Assembly (NCBI GenBank): GCA_029582155.1
Contig: CM055906.1
Coordinates: 10,845,101-10,909,100, forward strand
Direction: 5' to 3'
Length of the DNA stretch: 64,000 nucleotides
DNA from: Panopea generosa
Lineage: Eukaryota; Mollusca; Bivalvia; Adapedonta; Hiatellidae
The position numbers and the translations under genes are program-made. A model generated the notes under the pieces. The model was not told the origin of the DNA and made no database searches. It saw only the letters and a list, made by a program, of their open reading frames with translations. Below are positions 12,001 through 24,493 of the stretch, piece by piece (position 1 is the first letter of the stretch; every line of letters begins with the position of its first letter).

Positions 12001-15000
12001 CAGTCAGATTTACTTTAACATATTATTTGTGAATGTATTTATATTGAAAATAAAAAGTTATTGAATTCCAGGCACAAGATCTGGGTGTGATCATGCGCTA
12101 CATGGAACACTGGACACACAGATTGTTTCCAAAAATGCCGTTTGATGAGGTCATTGAGCGTGTTGAAAGGCTCGGTAATAAAAAAGAAGTACAGACATGC
12201 GTGAAGAAGATGCGGTTAGATATGCCAATATTGAATGATGAGTTTGTTGGCTCTGATAAAGAGGATGGGGATGATGATGAAGTGAGGAGTGATGGGGATG
12301 GAGAACAGCAGAAGGTAACACTCAGTGAAAAAGAAAAGGAAATATTTTTAAAAAACAACTTCAAATTGTTATACTTCTGACAAACTTTCTACACAGCTTA
12401 GACATGGTTCTAAGTTGTGATTAAGATTGTCCATTTGATGTCATTCCTTGTGCGAGAGTTTAGGAACCTTTCTGAATTTGGAAGCACTTTGTAATGATGA
12501 TTAGCTGGGTGCGGATGGATTTGTTTTTTGCCATAAATGAGCTGGTATGCACAGTAATAGATAGAACATATTGCATTAACTTATTGATCTGTTATGTTTA
12601 GTTTTAACTTCCAGTAGTTACAAGTGTAATGTATCAGCCAAAAGGCATATCTTCTAATGAGAATATGGGCAATAGTTGATCCATTTGAATATTTTCTTGT
12701 GCCTCTGCCGTTTATGAGAACAAGGTTCGCACAGATTTGAAAAGTGCTTGATTTTCAACCTCTCAAATGAGAAGTGCTTATTTCTTAAAAACATCCTTGA
12801 ATAGTGTTTATTTTTAATTTCAGTGGGAAAAGTGCTTGAAAAGTGCTTGAAAATTAACAAAAATCTTTGAAAAGTGCTTAAATTTAAAAGAGTTTGAATT
12901 TAAAAAACAGTAACGGAGAATATGAAATGTCCATCTTCGCCATTTATTTTACTCCCTGTTTTACTTTATGTAAGAGAAAGGAGACTACTCAATTTGACAA
13001 ACCTGTTTCCCAGCATCATTGTGCAGTGCAGCATGCTGGGAACGAGTGCACAACTGTTTTAATTTTAAAAATAGATACAGTGTGTTGTCGTGTAAACAAA
13101 CAATTGCATAAACTTAACGCAGTTGATAAATAATTTTCACATAACCCGTGCAGAAAAAATGCCGATAACATCCAAAATACAGAGAATAGAATCAAATGCA
13201 TTTTAGCAGCTGCTTTTGTTCTGAACAAGGGATGCCATCTGGGAAAACCCGATGTATCCAAAGCACATGGTAGTAATACATAGATAACAATGCCTCGGAA
13301 AAAGTGTGTATTCAGCCCTGAAGTCGCACAATAAGAGCAAGAAACACAAGAAAAATGAAATGTCCATGCCGACAATTCGCAAATGAGCACAAGATAAACT
13401 TGTGTAGTAAAAATAAATTGGAAAGAATTGAAAATAAAAAGAGTCTGGTCGGCATGCAAATTAGGTGGCAGACAGGAATGATAATCTAGCAATTAATTTA
13501 TTATGGCCTTACGTTGCTGTTCATATGTTAAAGTTATCTTTATTGGGAGAGACAGCTGGGCTAATTACAATGTGTATATATATATAAATATATATATTAT
13601 TTATCCCTATTTATGAAAGACTTCTTTATACTTTATATAGAGGTATAATATATATATAATAATACTGCAACTAGCCCCTCTGATCGCTGTGCAGGAACTC
13701 CTTAGGTACAGTAAGTATGTATGGCGAGTTCATCTATTTTAGTGCTTGAAATTGAAAATTTCTACCTTGAAAAGTGCTTGAATTTTATCAGTCCTTATCT
13801 GTATGAACCCTGGAGAAGATGGTAGCATGTGACATAAAGTTGCCCTTGTCTGTTTGTCCATTGTACGGATCACTTTGTTGTCATCTCTACTCCTTTGCAT
13901 TCATTTTAGAAACAGTTATATTGTTTTGAAATTTAAAATGATTTTTCCCTCAGACAATTTGCCTTTTACTGTGTGACACTCTGATGTGAAGATTTTTTTT
14001 TTTACTATCTGAAATTCAAGATGGCCACTGTTACTAAAAATAGTCCAAAACTTAAAAAATCTTCTTCTCATGAATGGCAGATTTGTACATTTTTTATATA
14101 AATTTTCCCTATGTGTAGGGGTTTGATTGCAGATAAGAATTTAGGGGCTAAAATTTATAGGGGCCCTGTAAGGGGACTTAGAATTTTACATAGGGATACT
14201 GTGGGAAAACAGAAAATTCTTTTTTTTTTTTTTTTTCATTTATTCTGAAACCACTAGGCCAATTAAACTGAAACTTCACATGGATGTTTCTGTTGCATAG
14301 GAGACTATACAGAAGATTTTTTTTCTATCTAAAATTAAAGATGGCCAGCGTTACTAAAAATAGTCCAAAACATAAAAAAATCTTCTTTTCATGGACGGCC
14401 CCAACAGGTTTTCAAAATGTTTATGTAGTAATGATAACCAACTATAGTTTTTTTTAGATTTGTTCAAATGGTGTCCCTAGGGTTAAAAATGACCCCGTCC
14501 AATTGTTTACGGCATAGGAGAATTTCAAAAAGTGCTATGGCCACTATGAGTCAGTAGAGCGTCCTCAGGCCCTCTTGGGCTTCTTGTTCAAATTGTTTTA
14601 AGTAAATTTCAAGTTGGCAAGAGTCTCATTTGGGAAGTAGTGGAATATTTGCCTCTGTTTAATATTAAATGTAATAAAGCCCTGTTTTTAATCAGGCATG
14701 CAAGATAAAGTGCCACTAAGTATATGTGGGGGAATCCCATTCCTTGATTTTATTTTAGTGCGAGAGTGTATATTTGATTATATTTCCTTGTGTTAATTTT
14801 CACAGAAGAGCTCAAACATAGATGATATGTGGGATGATTTGCTAAGAGACGAAGCAGACATTCCGGCAGATTTCGTTACACCAGTGTCCAGTTCCGGCCA
14901 TATCGCAGTGAGTCAGTCTGATCCCATTCCTCAAGTAGCAACAACTCCAGCTGTCAAGACACAGATTAATACTAGTTCTGTGAGTAGAGAGTAATTCATT

Positions 15001-18000
15001 TAACCTTCATTGGAAATAAGATAGTTACGTTTGTACTTTTTCAAACTTTTAATTCTTAGCTCACCGGAGGCTGTCCTTAAAAAGATTTGTGATTTCTTTC
15101 CATATTTGTTTAAAATGACAATATAAAAACATCTGGCAAAAAACATCAACTACCTACCCACTCGCACCATGTTTTCTCCAGCCCCAATTTTTGGGGGGTC
15201 GCTGATAACCCACTGGCTAAAAATATGGGAGTCATTTTCAAAATTTGGGGGTCATCAGTTGACTAGTTTTTAACTAAATTTCTCAATCAAAGCTGCAATT
15301 TAAGTTAATAACTTCAAAACAATTTAACTTCAAACGAATGTTTCACTTCTGGCAATAAGTTAAAACAACTAGAAAATATTTGTTTTTATGATCGTTGCCA
15401 CAGGGCCATGAACTTTTCAAATGTCATGGCCCCAGCTTGATCACCATGACCCCAACTATTTATAATGAAAAACACTAAAATTATTTCAACATCTTATATT
15501 TCAGCTGAGCTTCATGTTTACCATTACTTAGCATTATACTCATTGGAAAACAGAACTTTGTTGTTGTGTTCTTTTTCCGAAAACCATTTCTCTTCCGTTT
15601 CATAGCTAGACTTATTTTAGAGTAATGTCACCTTAATATTATAACATTTTAATGGTAACTTAACAAAGATAAGTTAAATTTCTGAAATTATATAATCATT
15701 TTTCAAAATGAATATAATTTTCTAAAAGTTTATTTTCTTTTTTCCATAACCTTTTAAACGTCCGTTAAAGAAACATAAACGGCGCCGGGAATATCGCCGT
15801 ATAAACAGGGACCGGCCTATGTTTAAACTGGTATTAAAATGTATCACCCATGCGCGTCTCGATACCTTATTGAAAACAAAATAAAAGAGTAATGTCCGTA
15901 CATTTTAAACAACTTTCTAGAAAAGTTTCACGATTTCCAAATTCATCTTTATATACATTAACAACCTAAAACTGGGTATATATCAGTGCTATTGTTGCAG
16001 CATACATTCGGTTTCACAGTTGTTGTCTTCAAACTATAATATTGCTTCGCGGAAAATTATGTATGTGATGATAATCGTCTATGCGGTTGCATCAGTATAG
16101 CATTAATAACCAATTAAAGTGTTTACGTAACTTAGTAGAACCGCGTGACTGGGGTTTCCCTGAATCAGACTACGTGATCTGCCAAAACAGCTAGTATTGT
16201 AAAACTAACTCTGAAACCAGATATGCGTAATTTTAATATCTGTATTTTTAATGTTGCGTCATAGTGGACACACTGAACAAACTTGATTGTGTCAAATGAG
16301 ATTTAATTGCATCAAAGCGCAAGAAACGCACTCTGCAGAAAACACTGACTCACATGAAGCAAACTATATATATATTATTTTTTAAAGATGGCCTAAGCCA
16401 AAGGATCAATGTAAGCTGTCTATCTGTACTGTCCGTCATCTGTGCACTTTAGCTCCTGAATTTTTCACTGGATCGTAACTAAACTAACACTTATTTATAT
16501 AACCATAACATCTAGGACTAGTTCTTAACTCTTTCGCTGCCTGTTTTCTGGAAAAATATGCTTTGTGGTGCCAAATATATTTCTGGTAAATCCGAGTACA
16601 TATGTGTAATCAAACACCTTAAATTAAAAAAAATGTACTTTTTTTTTGTATTTCTTTGCATTTCTTAGATGTACTTACTTAAGTGTTTGACTTACCTCCC
16701 TTGGTATGTCGTAAAATGTGTTGTTTTATTATGCATACCCAAATAGAATATCTACATTGTCAATTGGTGATAATAGCACTGAACAGTTAGTTGTCGATCG
16801 GCGAGAATTAAATAGGCCTAACTGGATAATTTATATCTTGGTTATTTTCCAATTAATCATCAAAAATTGTATTTGGCATTGTGGTCATTACACGGTCACC
16901 TGTGTTTATCTTTGGTTCATTACCATATATCATATATCATATATATATATGACGATAAGGTCATGCAATTGGAACTGTATTTAATCCCTATTTAGAACAC
17001 TTTATTTCAACAAAAGTTAAAACAATGTTTATTGTTTTCTTAGCAAAAGTACAGAAATGCCCAGATGTGAACCTGCAATCTCTTTCATTAGAGATATTTA
17101 AGGGCAATAAAATAAAGTAATTTTAAGAATTAATTGTTTATGTTTATATATTTGATATCCGTTTGAAAATAAACAAATGATAATGGAAAGGTATTATTAT
17201 CTCCACAACAAAGTATCAAACATTTAAAAAGACAAATATATCAATTGTAACTTTTAAATGTGACTAATTACCCATTAGAATCTTTGAATTCATTTTAAGG
17301 CAAAAATATTCTAATATAACATTAGACCAATACTAAATATAACATTCATAATGTCAAACTTTAAAATTGTCATCTGACAACACGGGGAATGCCACCCCCA
17401 AAACCCACCCAATCACATTGCTTACAACATGCCTTCAGAAATTCTTTAGGAAAACCCTGCTAATTCAGTTATATTTTGTATTTATAAATATGTTGTTTTA
17501 GTGTTAGATGTTTTTTGTTGACCTTGCATTAACCACGAAAGTTTTTTTTATCAAATCTACTGTTTTTTTCAATCTTAGCTATCTACTGATCTAAAATTTC
17601 ATATTCATTAAATCCATCACATGTATGTAGATTATGGATGAACAAAAACAAAAATTTGAAGATGGGTTATAAAAAAACAGCAATTGTTATAGTTCTGCTG
17701 AAAGTGGCAAACCAACAACATTGCCATTTATGCCTCAGCACATTGTTAAATGAGAAAGATACATGGACTAATGAATTGTAATTAAATGCATAATTATTAA
17801 GTTCAATACATATGTTATTTCTTAGCAAACATTGACTCTTATGCCACAGGCAAGTGATTTAGAGGCAATGTGGTCCTATTGGTATGTAAATGTTGCTGTT
17901 TGAGATACCTGTCTACCTGAAGCATCAATTTTTTATTGGTATATATATATATATATACAGTAGAACTTCAATCGCTCGAACAACTAACCCGGTCCCTGCC

Positions 18001-21000
18001 AAATTCCTATTTAATTTCTATTGTTCTACCACCTATGGCTAGAACACTGATAGGTTTAACAGTCAACACACTAATCGGTGTTTTTCACACCTTTCGGACA
18101 AACAGCTGATCAAATATAAATTGTGAATGAAACTTAACAATTGTGTTCACCATCATCAATGGAACACACAGAGAAATAATAGTTATGGCCCTATTTAGCA
18201 TGCCTTGAAGTCCAAGGAGAGCTATTGCAGTGACCCTGGTGTCGGTGGTGTCTGTAGACATCCATGTTTAAGTATTGTATTTAAGTTTAAGATATCTATG
18301 TAACCACACATTTGATGTGAATGAAACTTCACATTTGTGTTCACCATCATCAATGGAACACACACAGACAAGAACCATAACTCTGGATTGCATTTTGGCA
18401 CAGTTATGGCCCTTTTTTGCTCGCCTCGAAGTTCAAGGAGAGCTATTGCCATGACCCCGGTGTCGGCATTGTCTGTAGACACCCATGTTAAACTATTGTA
18501 TTTAAGTTTAAGATATCTATGCAACCACTCGTTGGATATGAATGAAACTTCACATGTGTGTTCACCATCATCAAAGATAAAACACGACCAGAACCATAAC
18601 TCTGGATAACATTTTGGCACAGTTATGGCCCTTTTTGGACTTTGACACCTTGGGGCGAGCTTTGTTGTCTTCTGGCAACTCTTGTTGGACTTAGACACCA
18701 AGGTTAAACTTTTGTGTTTAGTTGCGTTTAAGTTTAAGATATCTATGCAACCACTCATTGGATATGAATGAAACTTCATATGTGTGTTCACCATCATCAA
18801 TGAAACACACATAGACAAGAACCATAACTCTGGGTGGTATTTTGAACACACAGAGACAAGAACAATAACTCTGGATTGCATTTAGGCAGCATTAAGGTCC
18901 TTTTTCGACTTAATTTTTCAGGTTAAAGTTTTTATCAGGTAAGATATCTATGCAACCACTCATTGGATATGAATGAAACTTCGCATGTATGTTCACCATC
19001 ATCAATGGATCACACAGATAAGAACCATAACTTTGGATTGCATTTTGGCACTGTTATGGCCCTTTTTGTACTTTATTTTTCAGGTTAAAATTTTTTGTCA
19101 GGTTAAAAAAAATTATCAAGTAAGATACCTATGCAACCATTCATTGGATATGACTGAAACTTTGCATTGTTTCCATAACTGGATTGCATTTTGGCACAGT
19201 AATGGTCCTTTTGGACATAATTTTTTGTCTGTAGACACCCAGGTTAAACTTTTGGGTTTAGTTGCGTATAAGTTTTGGTGTTTGCCTCCAATCTCAATCT
19301 TTGCATGGGTGGTGAGTTTTATCCAATCGACAAGCTTTTTTGTCTTCTGACAACTCTTGTTAAAATAAAAGTATAAATAAATGTTGAATGTTCACGAGAT
19401 ATAACATTACATTTACAGTGTGAAAAGTAATTAAATCTTAACAGGGGTCATGTATACGTTACTGGTTACATTGGATATAAGTTTGCTGAGAATCAGTTGT
19501 TAATTTGAAATGTTGCTTTTTGCAGGTTCTTACCCCAGAGATGGTAGAAAGAATGGAGAAAAATAAGCAATTGGCCAGAGAGAAAAGATTGAAGAAAATG
19601 GGTATATTCTCCCCAAGTAAGTTTCATTCCAATGTACAATAGTTTATGTGCTGTTAAAAAGACGAACAGTTCATAAAAAACATGAAGTTCATTTTTTATG
19701 TTTCTATTATTAATGTACCAGCTTTATACCAAATTAGGTGCACCATGTTAATCAATAATCTAGTACCTTGTACGAGCAAATTAGTTGCATCTGTATGTTT
19801 AATTCAGTCAATTGAACAGCAAAAAGCGGCTTATTTTGAGATCCCATGTCTGTTACAATAAGACTGAGTTGGTATGGTAGAAAAGTGAATCAGGTTCATC
19901 AGAACCTACCATAATATCTCCACAGCCTTTCATAATACATCTCCACAACCAACCATAATATCTCCACAGCCTTTCATAATACATGTATCTCCACAACCAA
20001 CCATAATATCTCCACAGCCTTTCATAATACATGTATCTCCACAACCAACCATAATATCTCCACAGCCTTTCATAATACATCTCCACAACCAACCATAATA
20101 TCTCCACAGCCTACCATAATATCTCCACAGCCTTTCATAAAACATGTATCTCCACAACCAACCATAAAACATATATCTCCACAACCTACCATAATATCTC
20201 CACAACCTTTCATAAAACATGTATCTCCACAACCAACCATAATACATATATCTCCACAACCTACCATAATATCTCAACAACCTTTCATAAAACGTGTATC
20301 TCCACAACCAACCATAATACATATATCTCCACAACCTACCATAATATCTCCACAACCTTTCATAAAAGATGTATCTCCACAACCAACCATAATACATATA
20401 TCTCCACAACCTACCATAATACATGTATCTCCGCAACCTACCACCATATCTCCACAGCCTACCATTATATCTCAACAACCTACCATAATATCTCCACAGT
20501 CTACCATAATATCTCAACAACCTACCATATCTCCACAACCTATCATAATACATATATCTCCACAACTTACCGTAATATCTCCACAATCTACCAAAATATC
20601 TCCAAAACCTACCATAAAACATGTATCTCCACAACCTACCACAATATCTCCACAACCTTTCATAATACATCAATCTCCACCTTTCATAATACATGTATCT
20701 CCACAACTAACCATAAAACATATATCTCCACAACCTACCATAATACATGTATCTCTGCAACCTACCACAATATCTCCACAGTTTATCATAATATCTCAAC
20801 AACCTACCACCATATCTCCACAGCCTACCATAATATCTCAACAACCTACCACAATATCTCCACAACCTATCATAATACATATATCTCCACAACTTACCAT
20901 AATATCTTTACAATCTACCAAAATATCTCCAAAACCTACCATAATACATGTATCTCCACAACCTATGACAATATCTCTACAACCTATCATTATACATATA

Positions 21001-22345
21001 TCTCCACAACTTACTGTAATATCTCCACAATCTACCAAAATATCTCCACAACCTACCATATATCTCCACAACTTACCATAATACATGTATCTCCACAACA
21101 TACCACAATATCTCTACAACCTACTATAATACATGTATCTCCAAAACTTACCATAATATTTCCACAACCTACCACAATATCTCCAAAACCTACCATAATA
21201 CATGTATCTCCACAACATACCACAATATCTCCACAACCTACCATAATACATTTATCTCCACAACATACCACAATATCTCTACAACTTACAATAATACATG
21301 TATCTCCACAACATACCTCAATATCTCCACAACCTACCATAATACATTTATCTCCACAACTTACTATAACATCTATTTTATATGAAAACATGGCAAACAG
21401 TTAAAATGCTGATTCGGTTTAAGTATTCTGTCCCTGTGAAATATGCATCATTGAAAAAGCTTGTCCATTACATATAACAGGTAAAGTTGTCCATGTGAAG
21501 TACATATAATTGTTAAAGATGTAAATTAGAGCATGGGCCTTATTAAATCCATGTTTGAGTTTTATAATTTTCTTTCACCAGTGTCTCAGCCATCCCAGTC
21601 AAGTCAGTCTGTTGCCTCGTTTCAACAGTCGGCAAACAGTCAATTATCACAAACACAGAAGTCCACTAATATGATCACCCCAGATAGAGATAGTGAAATG
21701 TCAGAGGTGCTAGCCAAAGGAATCAGTCAGAATATACAGTTAGAAAACAAGAACCAGCCAGATGCACAAAACTGGTGTACGGAACCAGCAAATGCAACAG
21801 AGACTGAAGGTTGTATGACCGAGTTGGATCCTACACAGAAGCAGTTGACAGAGACAGAAAGCATGGAAGTATGTAAGGAGAAAAGTGTGATTGGCAACAA
21901 TGTCCAAGATAGGAGAACAAGTTTGGATAAGGAAAGGTTTTCTGCCAGTGAAGAGACATGTACAAACATGGACGAAATGTCAGGTTTTATTGAAAAGCAG
22001 GACTGTAATAAATTGTTAACAATGAAGCCATATGAAAATATATTGACTAACCATGTGGAGGACTCTGAAGAAATGTCTGAAGTTATTGAAAAACAGGATT
22101 TTAAAATGACAAAGAAATCAAATTTGGTTGAAAAAACTGGTACAGCGGCTAATAACCTTGAAGAAGATAAGGAGAATTCTGAAACTGTAAATGAAATTCA
22201 GCCAAAGTCAATAAAATATGCCAGTAATGAGGCTGAGAGGACAACACTTAGCAATAAAACAGTGGATGCTATTCTAAATAATGAAGATGATGAGTTTGAT
22301 GATGACTTAACAGAAGACCAGTTGATGGAGGCATTAGAACAGTGA
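6035..22345 (+). CDS. TIPIN: TIMELESS-interacting protein (Tipin / Swi3 / Csm3 family), seven coding exons
   Basis: Coding exons: 6035-6161, 10493-10586, 11077-11152, 12072-12314, 14806-14979, 19526-19616, 21582-22345. All introns are GT-AG with consistent phase, giving 522 residues. The ATG lies 4 nt inside an exon that opens at a TTTTCAG acceptor, so a non-coding 5' exon is expected. Residues 1-42 are acidic. About 66-160 is the Swi3 domain (KLDPTRLTGERGIPILP, GVIMRYMEHWTHRLFPK). Exon 6 carries an EMVERMEKNKQLARERK helix that matches the RPA-binding segment of vertebrate Tipin. Family knowledge: with TIMELESS it forms the fork protection complex, which stabilises stalled forks and supports Chk1 signalling and cohesion. 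The last exon encodes a polar, acidic tail of about 253 residues, which makes the protein clearly longer than human TIPIN (about 300). The tail has a doubled motif (MSGFIEKQD, MSEVIEKQD) and ends in DDDLTEDQLMEALEQ. Domain assignment is firm; exact isoform structure is inferred. Confidence 0.93.
6545..10246. repeat. Minisatellite, 79 bp unit, about 47 copies, TIPIN intron 1
   Basis: The unit contains GGTATTTTATGATTTAAATC, then CACCATGCTTTCTTCCACAA, then CATATCCACTGTAATGTCAG. Some units lack about four bases in the TATACATATCC part. The array fills most of the first coding-sequence intron. Short open frames on both strands inside it are by-products of repetition. A seven-unit (553 bp) block is duplicated almost exactly within the array. 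Confidence 0.95.
7686..8791. repeat. Higher-order duplication: two near-identical 553 bp blocks (7 x 79 bp)
   Basis: The blocks 7686-8238 and 8239-8791 match unit for unit, including private variants: CCACGACAATG, a unit with AATGAATAC, CCATGATTTC, GTATACCTATCC, and a unit with TTTTTAAATTTAAATCC. I noticed only about two base differences, for example GATTTAAAT against GATGTAAAT. Neighbouring units differ much more from each other, so this is a recent segmental step or an assembly artefact. Confidence 0.8.
11540..11990 (-). mobile_element. tRNA-derived SINE copy, minus strand, interrupted by a MITE
   Basis: Read on the minus strand, the right end has a tRNA-like head: an A-box-like TGGTCTAGAGATAAAG followed by a B-box-like GAGTTGAAATCC near 11930-11985. 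The body (CAGTCATATCATGATAG near 11582, then ACTATCC...AAATTCTCAGCTTCAAGCAAGGAAGCTTCTAG near 11874) is shared with 24960-25160. A 164 bp MITE sits inside it. Boundaries are approximate. Confidence 0.5.
11619..11782. mobile_element. 164 bp CAGGG-ended MITE, same family as 1898-2662
   Basis: The left end is CAGGGCTGCAAAATTCCACT followed by CGTCC. The right end, reverse complemented, is CAGGGCTTAAATTTTC. The flanks carry a perfect 5 bp direct repeat TATTA (11614-11618 and 11783-11787). The CACTCGTCC segment just inside the left end is shared with the element at 1898-2662. It is far too short to encode a transposase. It is inserted in an older SINE. Confidence 0.72.
12721..13812. mobile_element. 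1.09 kb DNA transposon relic with CA(A/G)GGTTC ends and 5 bp target duplication
   Basis: The left terminus is CAAGGTTCGCACAGAT and the reverse complement of the right terminus is CAGGGTTCATACAGAT (13 of 16 identical). GAGAA flanks both ends (12716-12720 and 13813-13817). Subterminal copies of GAAAAGTGCTTGA occur near both ends, clustered at 12738-12890 and at 13739-13780. No intact transposase is present. A short plus-strand frame near 13291 starts MPRKKCVFSP and might be a remnant, but this is weak. The minus-strand 158-codon frame at 13016-13492 has no recognisable family. One end of a PIF/Harbinger-like MITE (13475-13508) lies inside. Confidence 0.65.
13475..13511. repeat. Single end of a PIF/Harbinger-like MITE
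   Basis: The sequence GATAATCTAGCAATTAATTT followed by ATTATGGCC and a TTA flank matches the right terminus of the complete MITE at 38559-38771. I could not find the partner end, so it is either a truncated copy or a chance fragment. Confidence 0.45.
13980..14592 (+). repeat. Dispersed repeat family R1, partial copy in a TIPIN intron
   Basis: Shares AACCACTAGGCCAATTAAAC, then CTTCACATGGATGTTTCT, TTGCATAGGAGACTATACAG and a 3' end CCTCAGGCCCTCTTGGGCTT with the copy at 22786-23862. No coding capacity is visible. The family is unclassified here. Confidence 0.6.
14980..19525. other. TIPIN intron 5: relic repeats, no gene
   Basis: It contains a decayed relative of the 1898-2662 transposon near 15770-15920 (reverse orientation), AT microsatellites near 16930 and 17938-17957, and an R2 dispersed repeat at 18110-19362. 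Open frames such as 16718-16984 and 18222-18881 have no recognisable domain, and the latter lies wholly in the repeat. Confidence 0.5.
18110..19362 (+). repeat. Dispersed repeat family R2, internally repeated, TIPIN intron
   Basis: Several tandem-like modules each contain ATGCAACCACTCATTGGATA, GAATGAAACTTCACATGTGT, TCACCATCATCAATGGAACA and ACCATAACTCTGGATTGCAT. The element ends in TTCTGACAACTCTTGTTA. Further copies are at 25323-26213 (same strand) and 54850-55372 (opposite strand). No domain was recognised in its frames; it looks like a non-autonomous interspersed repeat common in mollusc genomes. Confidence 0.65.
19893..21378. repeat. Minisatellite of mixed 21 and 27 bp units, TIPIN intron 6
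   Basis: Units alternate between ACCATAATATCTCCACAACC and a longer form with an extra ACATGT or ACATAT before ATCTCCACAAC. Both lengths are multiples of three, which leaves long minus-strand frames (up to 258 codons rich in WRYMYYGRL). The array lies between the exon ending at 19616 and the acceptor at 21581. Confidence 0.93.
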
Positions 22346-22385
22346 TGTAAAATACTGTTTTTAAATTTGAATAGAAAGACATCTG

Positions 22386-22391
22386 AATAAA
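22386..22391 (+). terminator. TIPIN poly(A) signal AATAAA
   Basis: A canonical AATAAA lies 41 nt after the TIPIN stop codon, in an AT-rich context. It is the first canonical signal downstream, so it probably marks a very short 3' UTR. Confidence 0.6.
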
Positions 22392-22785
22392 ATATTCGAA
22401 ATAATGACATGATTGCATACAATTCCCTGCTTTTTCCATCGGTGGTTAATAGATATGATTCGATATCTATCGGGTTCTGGGATATACATTTTGTCTTTGG
22501 ATCAATATTTGTTTTCATCAGCTGATAAATTGTTGTCTGTCATGTCCAGAATGTCGACTTGAGTGATATTGAGATAACGAGTTTCGACTGTTTATCTTTT
22601 TTTTAGATAAAAACTTTTAAATGTTTGGATAGTACCTCCCACTGAAGAAACTGAGTATATATTACAAGTTCTATATGAAACCAGAGCTTGGTTTTGTTGT
22701 TGTCTTGTGTTTACTGATAACAAAATGATGCTTCCAAGCAAAAGAATTAATATCTTCTATCTTTAAAAAACAAAAACATGTCATT

Positions 22786-23862
22786 TTTATCTCTACTGGC
22801 CAAAGGCCAGAAGTGCTTATGTGATGGCGCGTTGTCCGTCATCTGTCGTCTGATGTCTGTCGTCTGTTAGCAGCACTGTCTCTGAAACCACTAGGCCAAT
22901 TAAACCGAAACTTTACATGGGTGTTTCTATTGCATAGGAGACTATACAGAAGATTTTGTTTTTTCGATCTGAAATTCATGAGGGCCACCGTTACTAAAAA
23001 TACTCCAAAACTTAAAAAATCTTCTTCTCATGAACAGCCGAACAAATTTTCAAAATGTTTATGTAGTAATGATGACCAACTATAGTTTTGTTAGATTTGT
23101 TCAAATGGTGTCCCTAGGGTTAAATATGACCCACCCCGAGGGATCAATTAGGGGACACATGTCATTATAATATTTTTTTTTTTTTTTTTTAAAATGGAAA
23201 TGATTTTGCCTATATCTTCACAGAAGCATTGTTTGGTGAAGGAGGTTCAGATTTGTAAAAATGACTGGGTTCCAGTGTCTTAAGGGGTCAGGAGGGGACC
23301 CAAAAGGATAAAAATTGGGAATTACTAAATTCGTTTTCTTAAGAACCGGTATGTCAGATTTGTTTATATTTTGCATAAATTATCCCTATGTATATGGGTT
23401 TGATTGCAGATAAAAATTTAGGGGCTAAAATATATAGGGGCCCTGTAAGGGGACTTAGAATGTTACATAGGGTTATGGGAAAACAGAAAATTCTCTCCTT
23501 TTTTTTTCATTTATTCTGAAACCACTAGGCCAATTAAACTGAAACTTCACATGGATGTTTCTATTGCATAGGAGATTATACAAAAGATTTTTTTATTCTA
23601 TCTAAAATTCAAGATGGCTGCCATTACTAAAAATAGTCTAAAACTTAAAAAATCTTCTTCTCATGAACGGTCCAACAGATTTTCAAATTGTTTATGTAGT
23701 AATGATGACCAATATAGTTTAGTTAGACTTGTACAAATGGTGTCCCTAGGGTTAAAAATGACCCCGCCCCGATATTTCTATTGCATAGGAGAATTTCAAA
23801 AAGTGCTATGGCCACTATGAATCAGTAGTGTCCTCAGGCCCTCTTGGGCTTCTTGTTTAGAT
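22786..23862 (+). repeat. Dispersed repeat family R1, fullest copy
   Basis: Opens with CTGGCCAAAGGCCAG, which contains a GGCC-AAA-GGCC palindrome. It then repeats the module AACCACTAGGCCAATTAAAC / TTGCATAGGAGACTATACA / ATGTTTATGTAGTAATGATG twice, and ends CCTCAGGCCCTCTTGGGCTT. Related fragments are at 13980-14592, 26267-27085 and 45645-45960. No coding domain was seen. The stretch 22392-22785 before it holds nothing recognised. Confidence 0.65.
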
Positions 23863-24493
23863 TTCATAATATTATTGAACTGGGCTTAATTCAGTAAGCT
23901 TTTGAGTTTAAAAATCAATTGCAAATTATAAATCTGATTTTTTTTCTAATTTGCCTTATTATCAACATTTTCTTGCAAAATCATTGAATTTTAATGTTAA
24001 ATTGTAACTAAATATGACTAAACATTTGTTATTAAATAGTTATTAAAAATTGTTATTTAAAAAAAAAAGATATATACAAGAAGCAAAACCATTTATTTGT
24101 TAGTCCAGTGGAACTTAAGAATATCAACCTAGGACCTGAACTTTTTATTTCCTCTATCCATTGATCATTTAAAAAGGTTGAAGGGCATTAAGCAGTGTTG
24201 CCCCTGGCTGTTCATTTGTTTGCCCATCAGAGGTTTGGTTTGCGATCAATGACTTCTAAAGAGGCCAATGTATTTAATAAAATAGTTTGTGTGTACTTGT
24301 ATATTATTTTAAAATACAGGTGTCAACACACTTTTCTAGTTTAGCATGCAGCACAATATTTGTGAAATAATATACAGGTTATGGAGAAATTCATTTATGA
24401 AATAAGTGGAAATATTTTGAGTGATAAACAATACCATTACTATTATTACATGAAATTATACATGGACTTGTCTGACAAGGTTTGCTCAGGTGT

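Noticed and set aside
13016-13492. 158-codon minus-strand frame as a small secreted or membrane protein
   Set aside because: Entirely within a DNA transposon relic, no recognised family, and no splice or start evidence.
18222-18881. 219-codon minus-strand frame
   Set aside because: Lies within dispersed repeat R2, and its internal duplications match the repeat modules rather than a protein family.
19930-20706. 258-codon minus-strand frame of WRYMYYGRL repeats
   Set aside because: Lies within the 21/27 bp minisatellite between two confirmed TIPIN exons; composition is purely that of the repeat.
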